Positions 51,095-59,853 of a stretch of 64,000 bases of DNA are shown in pieces. The position numbers and the translations under genes were made by a program. Numbering within the stretch: the first letter of the stretch is position 1; each line of letters begins with the position of its first letter. Source of the stretch: Catenulispora sp. EB89. Its GTDB lineage: Bacteria > Actinomycetota > Actinomycetes > Streptomycetales > Catenulisporaceae. The DNA is taken from NCBI RefSeq assembly GCF_041261445.1, contig NZ_JBGCCU010000013.1, forward strand, positions 124,001 to 188,000. The letters are read 5' to 3'. The notes under the pieces are model-generated. The model was given only the letters and a program-made list of their open reading frames with translations. It did not search any database and was not told where the DNA came from.

Positions 51095-51858
51095 CGCCAC
51101 TGGCAGATTCGCGGGCCCTTGTCCGACCGGTACACGGTCGCCGCCGGCTGCGGCCGCCCGGACGGCGTGTTAGTTCCGACGCACGCGGCTCGCACGGCGG
51201 TCGCGGCGGCGCCGTCGGCCGTGTGCACCTCCGCGCAGTTGGCCGTACCCGCTCCCGCCGCCGGCTGCGGCAGCCCCGCAGGCCACGGCTGCACCGACCC
51301 GCTCGCACCCGACGGGCACTGCATCGCGTAACGCACCTTGGCGGCGGTGTAAGGCGTGGTGGCGTCGGAAGTGAGCGCCTGGAGCTTGCCGAAGGCGTCG
51401 GCCACCGGCGCGGGGTACTGCGACCCGTTGCTCGCCCCGAGCTCAAGCGCATCCACAGTCTGATACACCCCACCGGGCTGGTAGACACCGAGCACCGTAG
51501 TCGCGCCATCAGGAATCGCATGGCCACCCTTCGGCACCAGGACCTTGGTGGACGGCTGCCCCTTGAGATCCTGCTGCACTGCCTGAACCAGGTAGTCGAG
51601 CGCCCCAGGCGTGAGCATAAGGCGCTTCTGCGCGTTGAAGACGACAGTCCCATCCGAGTAGACGGCAACCGCCGGAGCAGCCAACGCACTCCGCACAGCG
51701 AACCCACCGGCGTAGCTGATCTCCGCAACCCGCGTCACTACCCCCGCACCCGGCAACAACGGCACCGAAGGACTCGCCCCACCAGCCTTCGTGGAGCCCT
51801 GACACCCCGCCACGCTGATGATCAGTGCGACAGCACACAAGTACTTGCGCATCTCCAT
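51067..51858 (-). CDS. Predicted lipoprotein, function unknown
   Basis: 263 aa from ATG 51858. Signal peptide RKYLCAVALIISVAGCQGS with lipobox VAGC (Cys near 18). The mature part has segments YAGGFAVRSALAAPAVAVYSDGTVVF, LTPGALDYLVQAVQQDL and three to four Cys pairs towards the C-terminus (MQCPSG, TANCAEVH, AACVG, ICQWRY). I recognise no family. It converges on the serpin gene and overlaps it by 28 bp, which would make its 3' end antisense to the serpin 3' end. Confidence 0.75.
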   Translation of the reverse strand: MEMRKYLCAVALIISVAGCQGSTKAGGASPSVPLLPGAGVVTRVAEISYAGGFAVRSALAAPAVAVYSDGTVVFNAQKRLMLTPGALDYLVQAVQQDLKGQPSTKVLVPKGGHAIPDGATTVLGVYQPGGVYQTVDALELGASNGSQYPAPVADAFGKLQALTSDATTPYTAAKVRYAMQCPSGASGSVQPWPAGLPQPAAGAGTANCAEVHTADGAAATAVRAACVGTNTPSGRPQPAATVYRSDKGPRICQWRYALPDETS

Positions 51859-52368
51859 GCCGATTGGACGCGAGCGGCGCGCAGCCGGTTCCCGGCACAG
51901 GGCCCTTATTCGACGCGAAACACCACAGCCCGCACGCGGGTCGCCACAACCACTGCCAGCCGAAGCCCCGCCACCAACACCACCCACCAATCCACGGCAG
52001 CTCGGCCCCGAAATGTCATCGGCCCCGCAGCCGCACCGGCCCGCCGCGGCCGCTCCGCACTGGCGGGTCCACACCGCTCGCAGCCCACCGCGCTGGCCCG
52101 CAAGCCACGATCGCGCCGCGCCAAAGCCCGAAGCACGCCGCCGCCCGCCGCTCTCCCTTACCGCACCACGCCGATCCGCCAGCCCCGGTCGCCCGGCACC
52201 GAAACCCGAACCACGCCGCCGCCCGGCCCAGCCTTACCCCACCAGCCCACAGCACCCGCCCGGCCGTGGCCGCACCGCACCGAAGCCCAAAGCGCGCCGC
52301 CGCCTGCCCGTCGCCTTGCCGCCCCGCACCGAAGCCCGAAGCAACCGCGCCAGCTCGCCGTACCCCCC
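51859..52368. repeat. 510-bp gap with degenerate GC-rich tandem repeats
   Basis: From about 52070 to 52370 there are at least four imperfect units (about 50-80 bp) each built on CCGAAGCCC, followed by a run like CGCCGCCGCCCG. On the minus strand they read as repeated blocks of the type GCGGCGGCGTG CTTCGGG. A similar block type lies at 8502-8740. No gene is convincing; open frames here are a product of repeats. The promoter of the lipoprotein gene must be in the part near 51860. Confidence 0.5.
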
Positions 52369-55191
52369 TCACCGCACCCCCAGCACCGCCTCCAACCGCC
52401 GCGCCGCATTGCCCACCGCGCCGCCGCTCTTCTTCTGCGCCAGCGCGCTGACCTCCGCGATCGGCGTCCGCCCCGCCGGCTGCGCTCCGGCCAGCTCCGT
52501 CGCCAGTACCAGCAGGTCCGCCGTGCCTGACAGCGTCTTCGGCACCGCCGGCGGCAGTACCTTCGGCAGCGCCAGTGCGATCGCCTCCCAGGTCGCCGGG
52601 GCCGCGCCGCCGTTCGCGAGGTCGCGCAGCGCGGGCACCGAGCGCCGTATGCCCGAGGCCGGGGATGCCCGCAGCTCCGCCGCCAGCGCGGCTCCGAGCG
52701 CCGTCGGGTCCAGCAGCTTGCGCGCGGCCAGTACCAGTGCCGCGTCGACGCCGGAGGCGCGCAGGCGCGCGTCGTCGTTCACCAGGCGGTGGGCGATCAG
52801 CTTGTGCGTGTCGTGCTGGGGCGCGTCCTGCTCGGCGAGGACCACCGCCGACTCCGGCGACGGCGGGGCCGTGCCCCAGTCGACGCCGTCGAGCATCGCC
52901 AGGGCGGCCAGGTCGGGGCGCGAGGGGACGATCGCGGGCCAGCACGTCATCCAGTCCGATTGGTCCCAGCAGCGCTCCGGCTCGCGCCAGACCCCCGGCG
53001 CCAGGTCCAGCAGCGACTCCGGCGCGATGGCGTGGCCCCGTGCGACGCGCCGCGCGATCTCGGCGTTTGGCAGGTTGCGGCCGGCTTCTCGCGCCTCCGG
53101 TTCCGGCAGCTCGCCCGCCGGCAGCACGATCCGCTCCCCCGCCACCCACGCCGCGAAGCGCCGACCCGCCTTCGATGTCAGTCCGCTGACATCCACGCCC
53201 CCGCATTCGGCCGGCAGCCGAAGCAGCGCCTGGTGGAAGTCCGCCGCCAGCGGCACCCAGCCCTGCGCCTCGCACTGCCGCAGCCGCGCCGCCAGCACGT
53301 CCGGCTCGATGCCGCCGGACGGGGACGTCGGCATCGACACCAACGGCGGCATGTCGGCCATCCCCAGCGCCGCATGGATCTCGGCGGCGCGCAGGATCAG
53401 GAAGTCGGCGGGCGTCGTGCGCCTCCGGTGGTACCAGTTCCGGCTCGACTTCCGCGCCCGCGACCACAGCTGCTTCACCGACGCGCGGTGGGGTAGCCGC
53501 CGCGCTTCCTCCTCGACACCGGCACCTGCCGCGACCAGCATGCGGAGAGCATCGCGCGGGGTCAGCGCCCCCAGGGAAGGCGTCCAGACCCGCCCCGAAG
53601 ACCACCGCTCGACGACCGGCGCCAGCGCCACCCGCAGCCCGGCCGAATCCGTCCGCTCGAACTCCACGACCGCCTCCAGCACCCGCTCGAAGACCATCGC
53701 CTCGACCGGATCGGCGTGCATCAACGACGCGACCACCTCGGCCAGCTCGGCCGGCGAGCCGATCGGCGGCAGCAGCGGACGCGGCACGTACGGCGCGATC
53801 TCGGGATAGTCGGCCCCGGCCTGGCCCGCGCCGAAGCCGACACCGACACCGACGCCGACGCCAAAACCGAAGCCTTCCGTCGACGAGTCCTGTGACACCC
53901 CGAGCAGCCCGGCGAGCGTCGCGACCAGATCCGGAGCGAGATAGACCTGCGCCTCGGCGACCAACCGCCCGCGCTCGTCCTCCCCCAGCTTCTTCGCGTG
54001 CTTCCCCGCCAGCTTCACCGCGCGCTCCTGCAAATCAGCACCCTGCGCGCCGAATGCCGTCCCGATCGCTTCCGCGAGCTGCCCGGCCCGATCCGGATGC
54101 GCCACGAGCAACGCGTCCAGCCAGCTCAGCGTGGTCTTGACCACGTTCTTCTCCGACCGCGTCACCGCGATCGACGCCGCCTCGACAGCGAGCTCGACGT
54201 CGAGCAGCCCGGCGTCGGAAACCTTCCGCAGCGCGGCCAGGAACGTCCGCGCGACCGTCCCGCTCTGCGAAGACAGCAGGCTGATACAGCTCGACACGCG
54301 CTCGACGACCTCGTCGTCGGTGGCCTCCAGCCCGTTCCAGAACACCAGGTGGTCCTGCATCGCCCCCGGCCGCCCGCCCCGCAGCAGCCGCCGCACGCTG
54401 CCGTCCAGCACCGCGGCACGAGACACCTGCCCGCGCTGCACCGCCGTGACGGCCACGACCCGGAAAGCGGACCACGACTGGAACAGCTCGTCGTTCTCGT
54501 CGTCGTCGAAGAGCAGCGGCAGCAGCTCGCCGAGCCGCAGATCCGCCAGGACCTCCGCCTTGAGCTGCTCGTCGTTCCGGCCCCCGTTGTACTCCGAACC
54601 CCAGGCCCGCACGAACGCGGGCGTCGCCTCCGGCACCACCCCGGCCACCGCCGCGACCACCCGCACCAGCCGATAGGCACGCTCCGGCGCGAGCTCGGCG
54701 AGCAGCGCGGCGGGCAGCTCGGCCAGCCAGTCCGGAGAACGCTCGACCAGAACCCGCCGGATGGCGTCGGCCTCGCGGGGGTCGAAAAGGTCTGTGCGCT
54801 GCACGCCACGCAGAAACTTCGCCGTCGCGGACGCGCTGGCGAAGACCGCCAACGCCGCCGGGGTGACGGTCCGCTCGGCACGTTTCCTGCGCTCCATGAA
54901 GGTGCGCCAGTCTTCGTCTCTCGGGGAAGAGCCCCAGCGGACGGTCCGCAGGAACTCCCTCAGAGGTTTGCCGAAGGTGCGACGCTCCTTCTCCGACATG
55001 CCTTGGAAGAAGGTCGCCACGGAGGCGGCATCGCCGCCGGCCAGCCGCAAGGTGAAGGCGGCGATCGCGGGCGCGGCGGCCGGAGAAGACGCCGTACCCG
55101 GCGCCGAGCTCGCAGCCGCCGCGGCAACCGCGATCGCAGCGACTTCCGCCGCGTCGGCCGCATCCTTCGCAGCACCTCTCTTCCAGATCAT
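52369..55191 (-). CDS. DUF6493-like large repeat (HEAT-like) protein
   Basis: 940 aa soluble protein, long and helical throughout (Leu/Ala-rich helices such as LAELPAALLAELAPERAYRLVRVV and SGLEATDDEVVERVSSCISLL), consistent with an alpha-solenoid. I assign it to DUF6493 from memory of the SWIM/DUF6493 gene pairing in actinomycetes. Conserved-looking patches are WNGLEATDDEV, VWTPSLGALTPRDALRMLV, RKSSRNWYHRRRTTPADFL and PCWDQSDWMTCWPAI-like. A short Gly/Val/Phe alternating run near residue 440 is encoded by hexanucleotide repeats. ATG 55191 overlaps the SWIM gene stop (ATGA). No enzymatic motif seen. Confidence 0.75.
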   Translation of the reverse strand: MIWKRGAAKDAADAAEVAAIAVAAAAASSAPGTASSPAAAPAIAAFTLRLAGGDAASVATFFQGMSEKERRTFGKPLREFLRTVRWGSSPRDEDWRTFMERRKRAERTVTPAALAVFASASATAKFLRGVQRTDLFDPREADAIRRVLVERSPDWLAELPAALLAELAPERAYRLVRVVAAVAGVVPEATPAFVRAWGSEYNGGRNDEQLKAEVLADLRLGELLPLLFDDDENDELFQSWSAFRVVAVTAVQRGQVSRAAVLDGSVRRLLRGGRPGAMQDHLVFWNGLEATDDEVVERVSSCISLLSSQSGTVARTFLAALRKVSDAGLLDVELAVEAASIAVTRSEKNVVKTTLSWLDALLVAHPDRAGQLAEAIGTAFGAQGADLQERAVKLAGKHAKKLGEDERGRLVAEAQVYLAPDLVATLAGLLGVSQDSSTEGFGFGVGVGVGVGFGAGQAGADYPEIAPYVPRPLLPPIGSPAELAEVVASLMHADPVEAMVFERVLEAVVEFERTDSAGLRVALAPVVERWSSGRVWTPSLGALTPRDALRMLVAAGAGVEEEARRLPHRASVKQLWSRARKSSRNWYHRRRTTPADFLILRAAEIHAALGMADMPPLVSMPTSPSGGIEPDVLAARLRQCEAQGWVPLAADFHQALLRLPAECGGVDVSGLTSKAGRRFAAWVAGERIVLPAGELPEPEAREAGRNLPNAEIARRVARGHAIAPESLLDLAPGVWREPERCWDQSDWMTCWPAIVPSRPDLAALAMLDGVDWGTAPPSPESAVVLAEQDAPQHDTHKLIAHRLVNDDARLRASGVDAALVLAARKLLDPTALGAALAAELRASPASGIRRSVPALRDLANGGAAPATWEAIALALPKVLPPAVPKTLSGTADLLVLATELAGAQPAGRTPIAEVSALAQKKSGGAVGNAARRLEAVLGVR

Positions 55192-56612
55192 CGCGCCGAC
55201 ACCGCCGCATCGTCGTTCACGTCCGAGTACGAGTACGAGTCCGAATCCGCATCCGCGCCGTCCGTCAGCCCGCGCTCACCACGCCGATAGGCATCCGCCG
55301 CCAGGATGTGCTTGCACGGCCCGCGCCCGCCCTGGTACTTCGCATACCAAAGGCACGTACACGACAACGCACCATCACCCGCCAGCCGCACCCGCTGCGC
55401 ATGGTCCTCGACCTTCACGGTCGCGATGTCCCCGTCCCACCTCACCGCCCCGGCGTCCAGCAGGTCCCGAGCCGCACGCAGCCGCGGGTTCTGCTTGGCC
55501 GCACGCTCGGCGTCATAAGGCAGCTCGCGGTGGAAGTACGCCGCGTCCGCGTGGTCGTACCCGACCCGCCCGGCCGTCCCCAGCTGCGTCAGCGCCGCGC
55601 GCACCCGCGCCACCGGGAGCCCGGTCTGCTCGGCCAGCACGTCCGGCTCGATCCGCGCGTCGAAGGCCAGCAGCGCGGCGACCGCCTCGGCGTCGTCGAT
55701 CACGTCGTCGCCGGCCAGCGCCGAGAGCACCGCGCCCTCCCCGGAGAAGCCCCGGGTGATCTCCGGCGAAAGCGTCAGCACCAGCCGCATCCCGGGCAGG
55801 TCGAGCTGCCAGACCGAGGCCGCCGGATGGGCGCCGCGCGCCACGTTCGGGCCGTAGACCCGGAGCTTGCCGCCGAAGCGCAGCAGCGGAAGCAGTTCCT
55901 TGAGCCGCTGCGGCCCGGCGACGCAGATCGCGCCGGGGCCGGGCGAGGCCGCCAGGCGCAGCGTGCGGCCCGCCGGGACCAGCCACTGCACGCCGCGCGG
56001 CGCGGTCGGCAGGCCGCGCAGGAAGCGGGCGGCGTCGGCGGCGGCGAGTTCGGCGCGCAGGTCATAGCCGGAGGTGACGGCCTGCACCTCCGCGAAGCCG
56101 CGCAGCCAGCGCGCCGGCAGCGGGACCTTGCGCTCGACCACGGTGCCGTCGAAGGTGGTGGCCTCCAGCCCTTCCGGGCCGACCTCCAGCTTGAGCGGGT
56201 CGCCGCCGCGGACCCGGGTCAGCGCCAGCCGCAGGTCGTTGTTGACGTCCACGTTGGTGGTGCCGCGGTCCAGGGCCAGGCCGTCCATGCCCTCGTCGAG
56301 GACGTCCAGCCGGGCGTAGACGCCGCAGCAGCCGGAGAACGACTCGAAGCGGAGCCGGTCGCCGTTGCACGTGACCACCGGATCACGCAGCGCGGCGAGG
56401 TTCGGACGCCAGTAGCGGGCCTGCGCGACATTGGCCACGCCGAGCAGCGCGGCGGCGGCGGGCTCGGCCTCGCCGAGGAAGCCGGAGAAGAAGCGCGGGT
56501 GCGCGGCGGGGCCCGCGGTGGTGGTACCGCCGGAGGTCTGCAGGTCCAGCAGGCCCGACGGGGCCAGGCTGGACGGGCGGACATACCCGTATATTTGGGC
56601 GGTGGAGGTCAT
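55188..56612 (-). CDS. SWIM zinc-finger protein
   Basis: 474 aa. The SWIM signature CxC...CxH is present at the C-terminus: Cys418, Cys420 (LSCTCLW) and Cys433/His435 (GPCKH). N-terminal three quarters carry strands like VVTCNGDRLRFESFSGCCGVYARLD and a predicted helix-turn-helix-like VLAEQTGLPVARVRAALTQLGTAGRVGY near 340-370. The tail is Asp/Ser/Tyr-rich (hexanucleotide repeats). ATG 56612 is chosen because the upstream open frame has no family-like sequence. First gene of a coupled operon with the DUF6493-like gene; such pairs belong to MoxR/vWA-type systems elsewhere, but no MoxR or vWA gene is visible here. Confidence 0.88.
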   Translation of the reverse strand: MTSTAQIYGYVRPSSLAPSGLLDLQTSGGTTTAGPAAHPRFFSGFLGEAEPAAAALLGVANVAQARYWRPNLAALRDPVVTCNGDRLRFESFSGCCGVYARLDVLDEGMDGLALDRGTTNVDVNNDLRLALTRVRGGDPLKLEVGPEGLEATTFDGTVVERKVPLPARWLRGFAEVQAVTSGYDLRAELAAADAARFLRGLPTAPRGVQWLVPAGRTLRLAASPGPGAICVAGPQRLKELLPLLRFGGKLRVYGPNVARGAHPAASVWQLDLPGMRLVLTLSPEITRGFSGEGAVLSALAGDDVIDDAEAVAALLAFDARIEPDVLAEQTGLPVARVRAALTQLGTAGRVGYDHADAAYFHRELPYDAERAAKQNPRLRAARDLLDAGAVRWDGDIATVKVEDHAQRVRLAGDGALSCTCLWYAKYQGGRGPCKHILAADAYRRGERGLTDGADADSDSYSYSDVNDDAAVSAR

Positions 56613-56856
56613 GATCCGACGGTAGCGGCGGACACTGACAGGGGATGAGGGGACTAATGTCGACTCGGGTTCGCCTGAGCCGGCCTCGGATCCCGACCCG
56701 GATCGTGAACCCGGAGCTCGGATCCCGACCCGCAGCCCGACCCAACAGCCCGACCCAGCCTGACCCGACAGCCCGACCCAGCCCGTCCCACAGCCCGACC
56801 CGGAACCCGGTCCTCGCCCCCACCGAGGCGCGACGCGAAGAAGGAGCCCGCCAGAC
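56613..56856. promoter_or_regulatory. Divergent intergenic region with 10-12-bp tandem repeats
   Basis: Region between the SWIM gene (minus) and the ROK gene (plus). From about 56730 to 56815 it consists of repeated CAGCCCGACCCA/CCCGACCC units. Promoters for both directions must lie here but no clear -10/-35 pair was seen. Confidence 0.45.
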
Positions 56857-58065
56857 GTGGAGTCCGCCTGGAACCGCAGCGTTCTGCGCACGAACAACGA
56901 GCGGCTCCTGCTCGACCGCCTGCGCGCCGACGGCGCCACCTCCCGCGCGGAGCTGGCCCGGCTCACCGGGCTGTCCAAGCCCACGGTGTCCACCGCGCTG
57001 GGCCGGCTGGAGCACGGCGGCCTGGTCCGCGAGATCGGCAAGCAGGCGGTCGCCGGACGCGGGCGCTCGCCGGTCCTGTACGAGGCCGACCCGACCGCCG
57101 GCTACGCCATCGGGGTGGACGTCGGCCGCAGCTGGATCCGGGTCGGCCTGGCCGATCTGGACGGCACCGTGGTCGGCCGCAGCGACCGCCCGAACACCGC
57201 CGCCGACGCCGACGGCATCGTCGACGCGATCGTGGAGCAGGCCCGGCACGCCGCCGAGGAGGCCGGCGTCCAGTGGTCGCACGTGCTGCACGCCGTGGTC
57301 GGCAGCCCCGGCGTCATCGACACCGCGACCAACGAGCTCCGCTACGCGGTGAACCTGCCGGGCTGGGGCCGCCGCGAGGTGACCGACCGCCTCGCGGCCA
57401 GCCTGGGCACCGCCCTGGAGCTGCTGAACGACGCCAACCTCGCGGCGCTCGGCGAACACGCGGCGGGCGCCGGCCGCGACCGCCGCCTGTTCGTCTACCT
57501 CCACATCGGCACCGGCCTCGGCTCCGGCATCGTGGTGGACGGCAAGCTGTTCCCCGGCGCGCACGGAGCCGCCGGCGAGGTCGGCTACCTGCCCTACGGC
57601 CCCTACGACGAGGACCGCGCCCGCACCCGCGGCCTGCTGGAGGACGCCGCGGCCGCCGACTCGGTGGTCGCGATCGCCCGGGAACTCGGCATGGCCGACG
57701 TCGCCTCGGCGAAGGACGTGTTCCTGGCCGCCCGCGCCGGCAGCACGACTGCCCTGGAGGTCGTCCGCCGCGAGGCCGAACGCCTGGCGCACGCCGTCGC
57801 CTCGATCGCCGCGGTCATCGACCCGGAACTGGTCGTCCTCGGCGGCGGCATCGGCGACAGCGCCGACCTGCTGCTGGACCCGCTGCGCGAGACGCTGGGC
57901 AAGATGACGCCGCTGGTGCCCGAACTGGCCGCGTCGGTCCTCGGCGCGAACGCGGTGCTGGAGGGGGCGCTGGCCTCGGGCGTGCGAACGGTGCGGGGGC
58001 TGGTTTTCGAGGCGTGGCAGGGGGTTCAGGAAGTGGTGCCGGCGGCGGGGGTGGCGGAGGCTTAG
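56857..58065 (+). CDS. ROK family transcriptional regulator
   Basis: 402 aa. Winged-helix N-terminus (TSRAELARLTGLSKPTVSTALGRLEHGGLV, residues 29-58) and C-terminal ROK sugar-sensing/kinase-like domain: AIGVDVGRSWIRVGLADLDG, HIGTGLGSGIVVDGKLFPGAHGAAGEVGY, and DPELVVLGGGIG. The ROK zinc motif (ExGH then CxCGxxGC) is absent: His is Tyr (EVGY) and the Cys cluster is replaced by YGPYDEDRARTRG. A sugar-responsive repressor is likely; kinase activity is not expected. GTG 56857 has AAGGAG ten bases upstream. It converges on the ABC importer genes. Confidence 0.9.
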   Translation: MESAWNRSVLRTNNERLLLDRLRADGATSRAELARLTGLSKPTVSTALGRLEHGGLVREIGKQAVAGRGRSPVLYEADPTAGYAIGVDVGRSWIRVGLADLDGTVVGRSDRPNTAADADGIVDAIVEQARHAAEEAGVQWSHVLHAVVGSPGVIDTATNELRYAVNLPGWGRREVTDRLAASLGTALELLNDANLAALGEHAAGAGRDRRLFVYLHIGTGLGSGIVVDGKLFPGAHGAAGEVGYLPYGPYDEDRARTRGLLEDAAAADSVVAIARELGMADVASAKDVFLAARAGSTTALEVVRREAERLAHAVASIAAVIDPELVVLGGGIGDSADLLLDPLRETLGKMTPLVPELAASVLGANAVLEGALASGVRTVRGLVFEAWQGVQEVVPAAGVAEA

Positions 58066-58788
58066 GGGATCGGCGGCCGCCGCGGGTGGCTGGGGTGTCG
58101 TGGGTGTGGCGGGTGCGGTTTGTTGGTGGGTTTTTAAGAGCTTTTTACGGCTTCGCCTAAGGTTTGGTGACCTCGCAGGGGGACGCAGTTCGGTGGTGCG
58201 CCGCAGGTTGCGCCGGCGGCTGGCGGTTGTTCGTGTGCACGACCGCGCGCGGGTCCGAGTCACTGCGCATGCGTTGCGTAGGCGGCGATCGTCGGGCGTG
58301 GTGGGTGCCTGAAAGTCAAAAGCAGGCGCCTCCGGCGGGGGCACTCGAGACTCTGAGGGATCCCCAACCCCCCGCCTCGGCGGCGGTCCGAATGTTGGTC
58401 GCCGAGTCCCGGATCCCTCGTCGCTGACGTCGCCCTAAAGGGAACCATCCCGGCCTGGCGGGGTAAAGCCGCATCACACGCTGCTGTGGTCGAGTTTCGT
58501 CCGGCTTGACCCCGCCAGTCCGGGATGGTTGTGCAAGCACCGCCGACAGCGACGAGGGATCCGGGACAACCCCACCTGTGGGAAGGATTCCCGCATCTCG
58601 GGCGCGCCACGTCACCACCCGCAGGTGTGCGCAGTGTCTCGGACCCCCTCGCGGTCGTGCCCAGCACCACCGCCAGCCGCCAGCGCAACCAGAAAATCGC
58701 ACCCCCCACACCAAAACCCCGGCCGCACAGCCTCTCCCCACAAGAGCCCGTACAGCCGGGGTCACCCCGCGACGGCGCGCCGGCCGGT
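58066..58788. repeat. 723-bp gap carrying a long interrupted inverted repeat (58208-58688)
   Basis: Three pairs of inverted arms nest around the same centre: outer 58208-58269 with 58628-58688 (about 60 bp, mostly matching), middle 58406-58426 with 58547-58567 (21 bp, perfect), inner 58443-58471 with 58502-58530 (29 bp, two mismatches). The loops between arms are unrelated. It lies between converging genes. A MITE or other non-autonomous element, a duplicated gene-end relic, or a structured RNA are all possible. No gene is convincing in the gap. Confidence 0.75.
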
Positions 58789-59853
58789 CTACCCGGCGGC
58801 GACCCCCGCCGTCGCGCGCTGCGCCACGTGGCACGCGGCCTCGTGGTTCGGTGCGAGTTCCACCAGCGTCGGTGTCTTCTCGTGGCAGATGGGCTCCGCC
58901 AGCGGGCACCGGTCGCGGAAGCGGCAGCCGGGCTTGGGGTTGATCACCTTCGGCGGTTCGGCCTTCGCGGTCTCCATGTCCACCGACAGCGGCGCGCGGG
59001 GGTCCGGCACGGCCGACAGGAGCAGCTGCGTGTAGGGGTGCTTGGGCTCCTGGAGCAGCGACTCGGTCGGGCCGGCCTCCACGATGTGGCCGCCGTACAT
59101 CACCATCACGCGGTCGCTGACGTAGCGGGCGCTGGCGATGTCGTGCGTGATGTACAGGAACGACACGCCCTCGGTCTCGCGCAGGTCCGCCATCACGTTC
59201 AGCAGCCCGATGCGGATCGAGACGTCCAGCATCGACACCGGCTCGTCGGCCAGGATCAGCTTCGGTCGGTAGGCCAGCGCCTGGGCGAAACCGATGCGCT
59301 GGCGCTGGCCGCCGGACAGCTCGTACGGGTACCGCTGCAGGATCTCCGCGGCCGGGTTCAGCCCGACCGCCTCGACCACGCGCTCGGCTTCGTCGTCGCG
59401 CTGCGACGCCGACAGGTCGGGCCGGTGCAGCTTCAGGCCGCGGGTGATGCCGTGGGAGACGCGGTAGGCCGGGTTCAGCGAGGCGAAGGGGTCCTGGAAC
59501 ACCATCGGCACGTCGCTGCGGTAGCCCAGCTGCGCCTTGCGGCCGTGCATCGAGCTCAGCGGCTTGCCCTCGAACAGGATCTCGCCGGAGGTCGGCTTGT
59601 AGACCTGCGCGAGCAGCCGCGCGATGGTCGACTTGCCGCTGCCGGACTCCCCGACCAGCGCCACGATCTCGCGCCGGTTGATGGTCAGGTTCACCTGGTC
59701 GACGGCGTGGAGGTTGTTGCGGGAGAAGCCGCCGCCGATCCGGAAGTGGCGCGTCAGGTCCACCGTCTGCAGCAGAGTGGTGGTCCCGCCCAGGTTCTTG
59801 CCCGAGTCCTTGCCCCAGTCCCCGCTCGGGTTCGCGCTGGTGTTCTCGCTCAC
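58789..59853 (-). CDS. Peptide/oligosaccharide ABC transporter ATP-binding protein (DppF-like)
   Basis: 354 aa. Walker A VGESGSGKST, Q-loop FQDPFASLNP, signature LSGGQRQRIGFAQAL, Walker B LILADEPVSMLDVS and H-loop ITHD. The C-terminal oligopeptide-type extension carries the cysteines KPGCRFRDRCPLAEPICHEK, typical of DppD/DppF family ATPases that bind an Fe-S cluster or related site. GTG 59853 overlaps the previous stop (GTGA) with GGAGGTC. Last gene of the importer operon. Confidence 0.94.
   Translation of the reverse strand: MSENTSANPSGDWGKDSGKNLGGTTTLLQTVDLTRHFRIGGGFSRNNLHAVDQVNLTINRREIVALVGESGSGKSTIARLLAQVYKPTSGEILFEGKPLSSMHGRKAQLGYRSDVPMVFQDPFASLNPAYRVSHGITRGLKLHRPDLSASQRDDEAERVVEAVGLNPAAEILQRYPYELSGGQRQRIGFAQALAYRPKLILADEPVSMLDVSIRIGLLNVMADLRETEGVSFLYITHDIASARYVSDRVMVMYGGHIVEAGPTESLLQEPKHPYTQLLLSAVPDPRAPLSVDMETAKAEPPKVINPKPGCRFRDRCPLAEPICHEKTPTLVELAPNHEAACHVAQRATAGVAAG

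Noticed and set aside
52016-53605. Second minus-strand frame of over 500 codons overlapping the DUF6493-like gene
   Set aside because: Alternative frame of the long gene and of the repeat; no initiation signals and Gly/Ala/Arg-rich composition typical of shadow frames.
58203-58710. Small genes within the inverted repeat (both strands read similar short peptides)
   Set aside because: Both frames mirror the palindromic arms, have no ribosome site and end arbitrarily.
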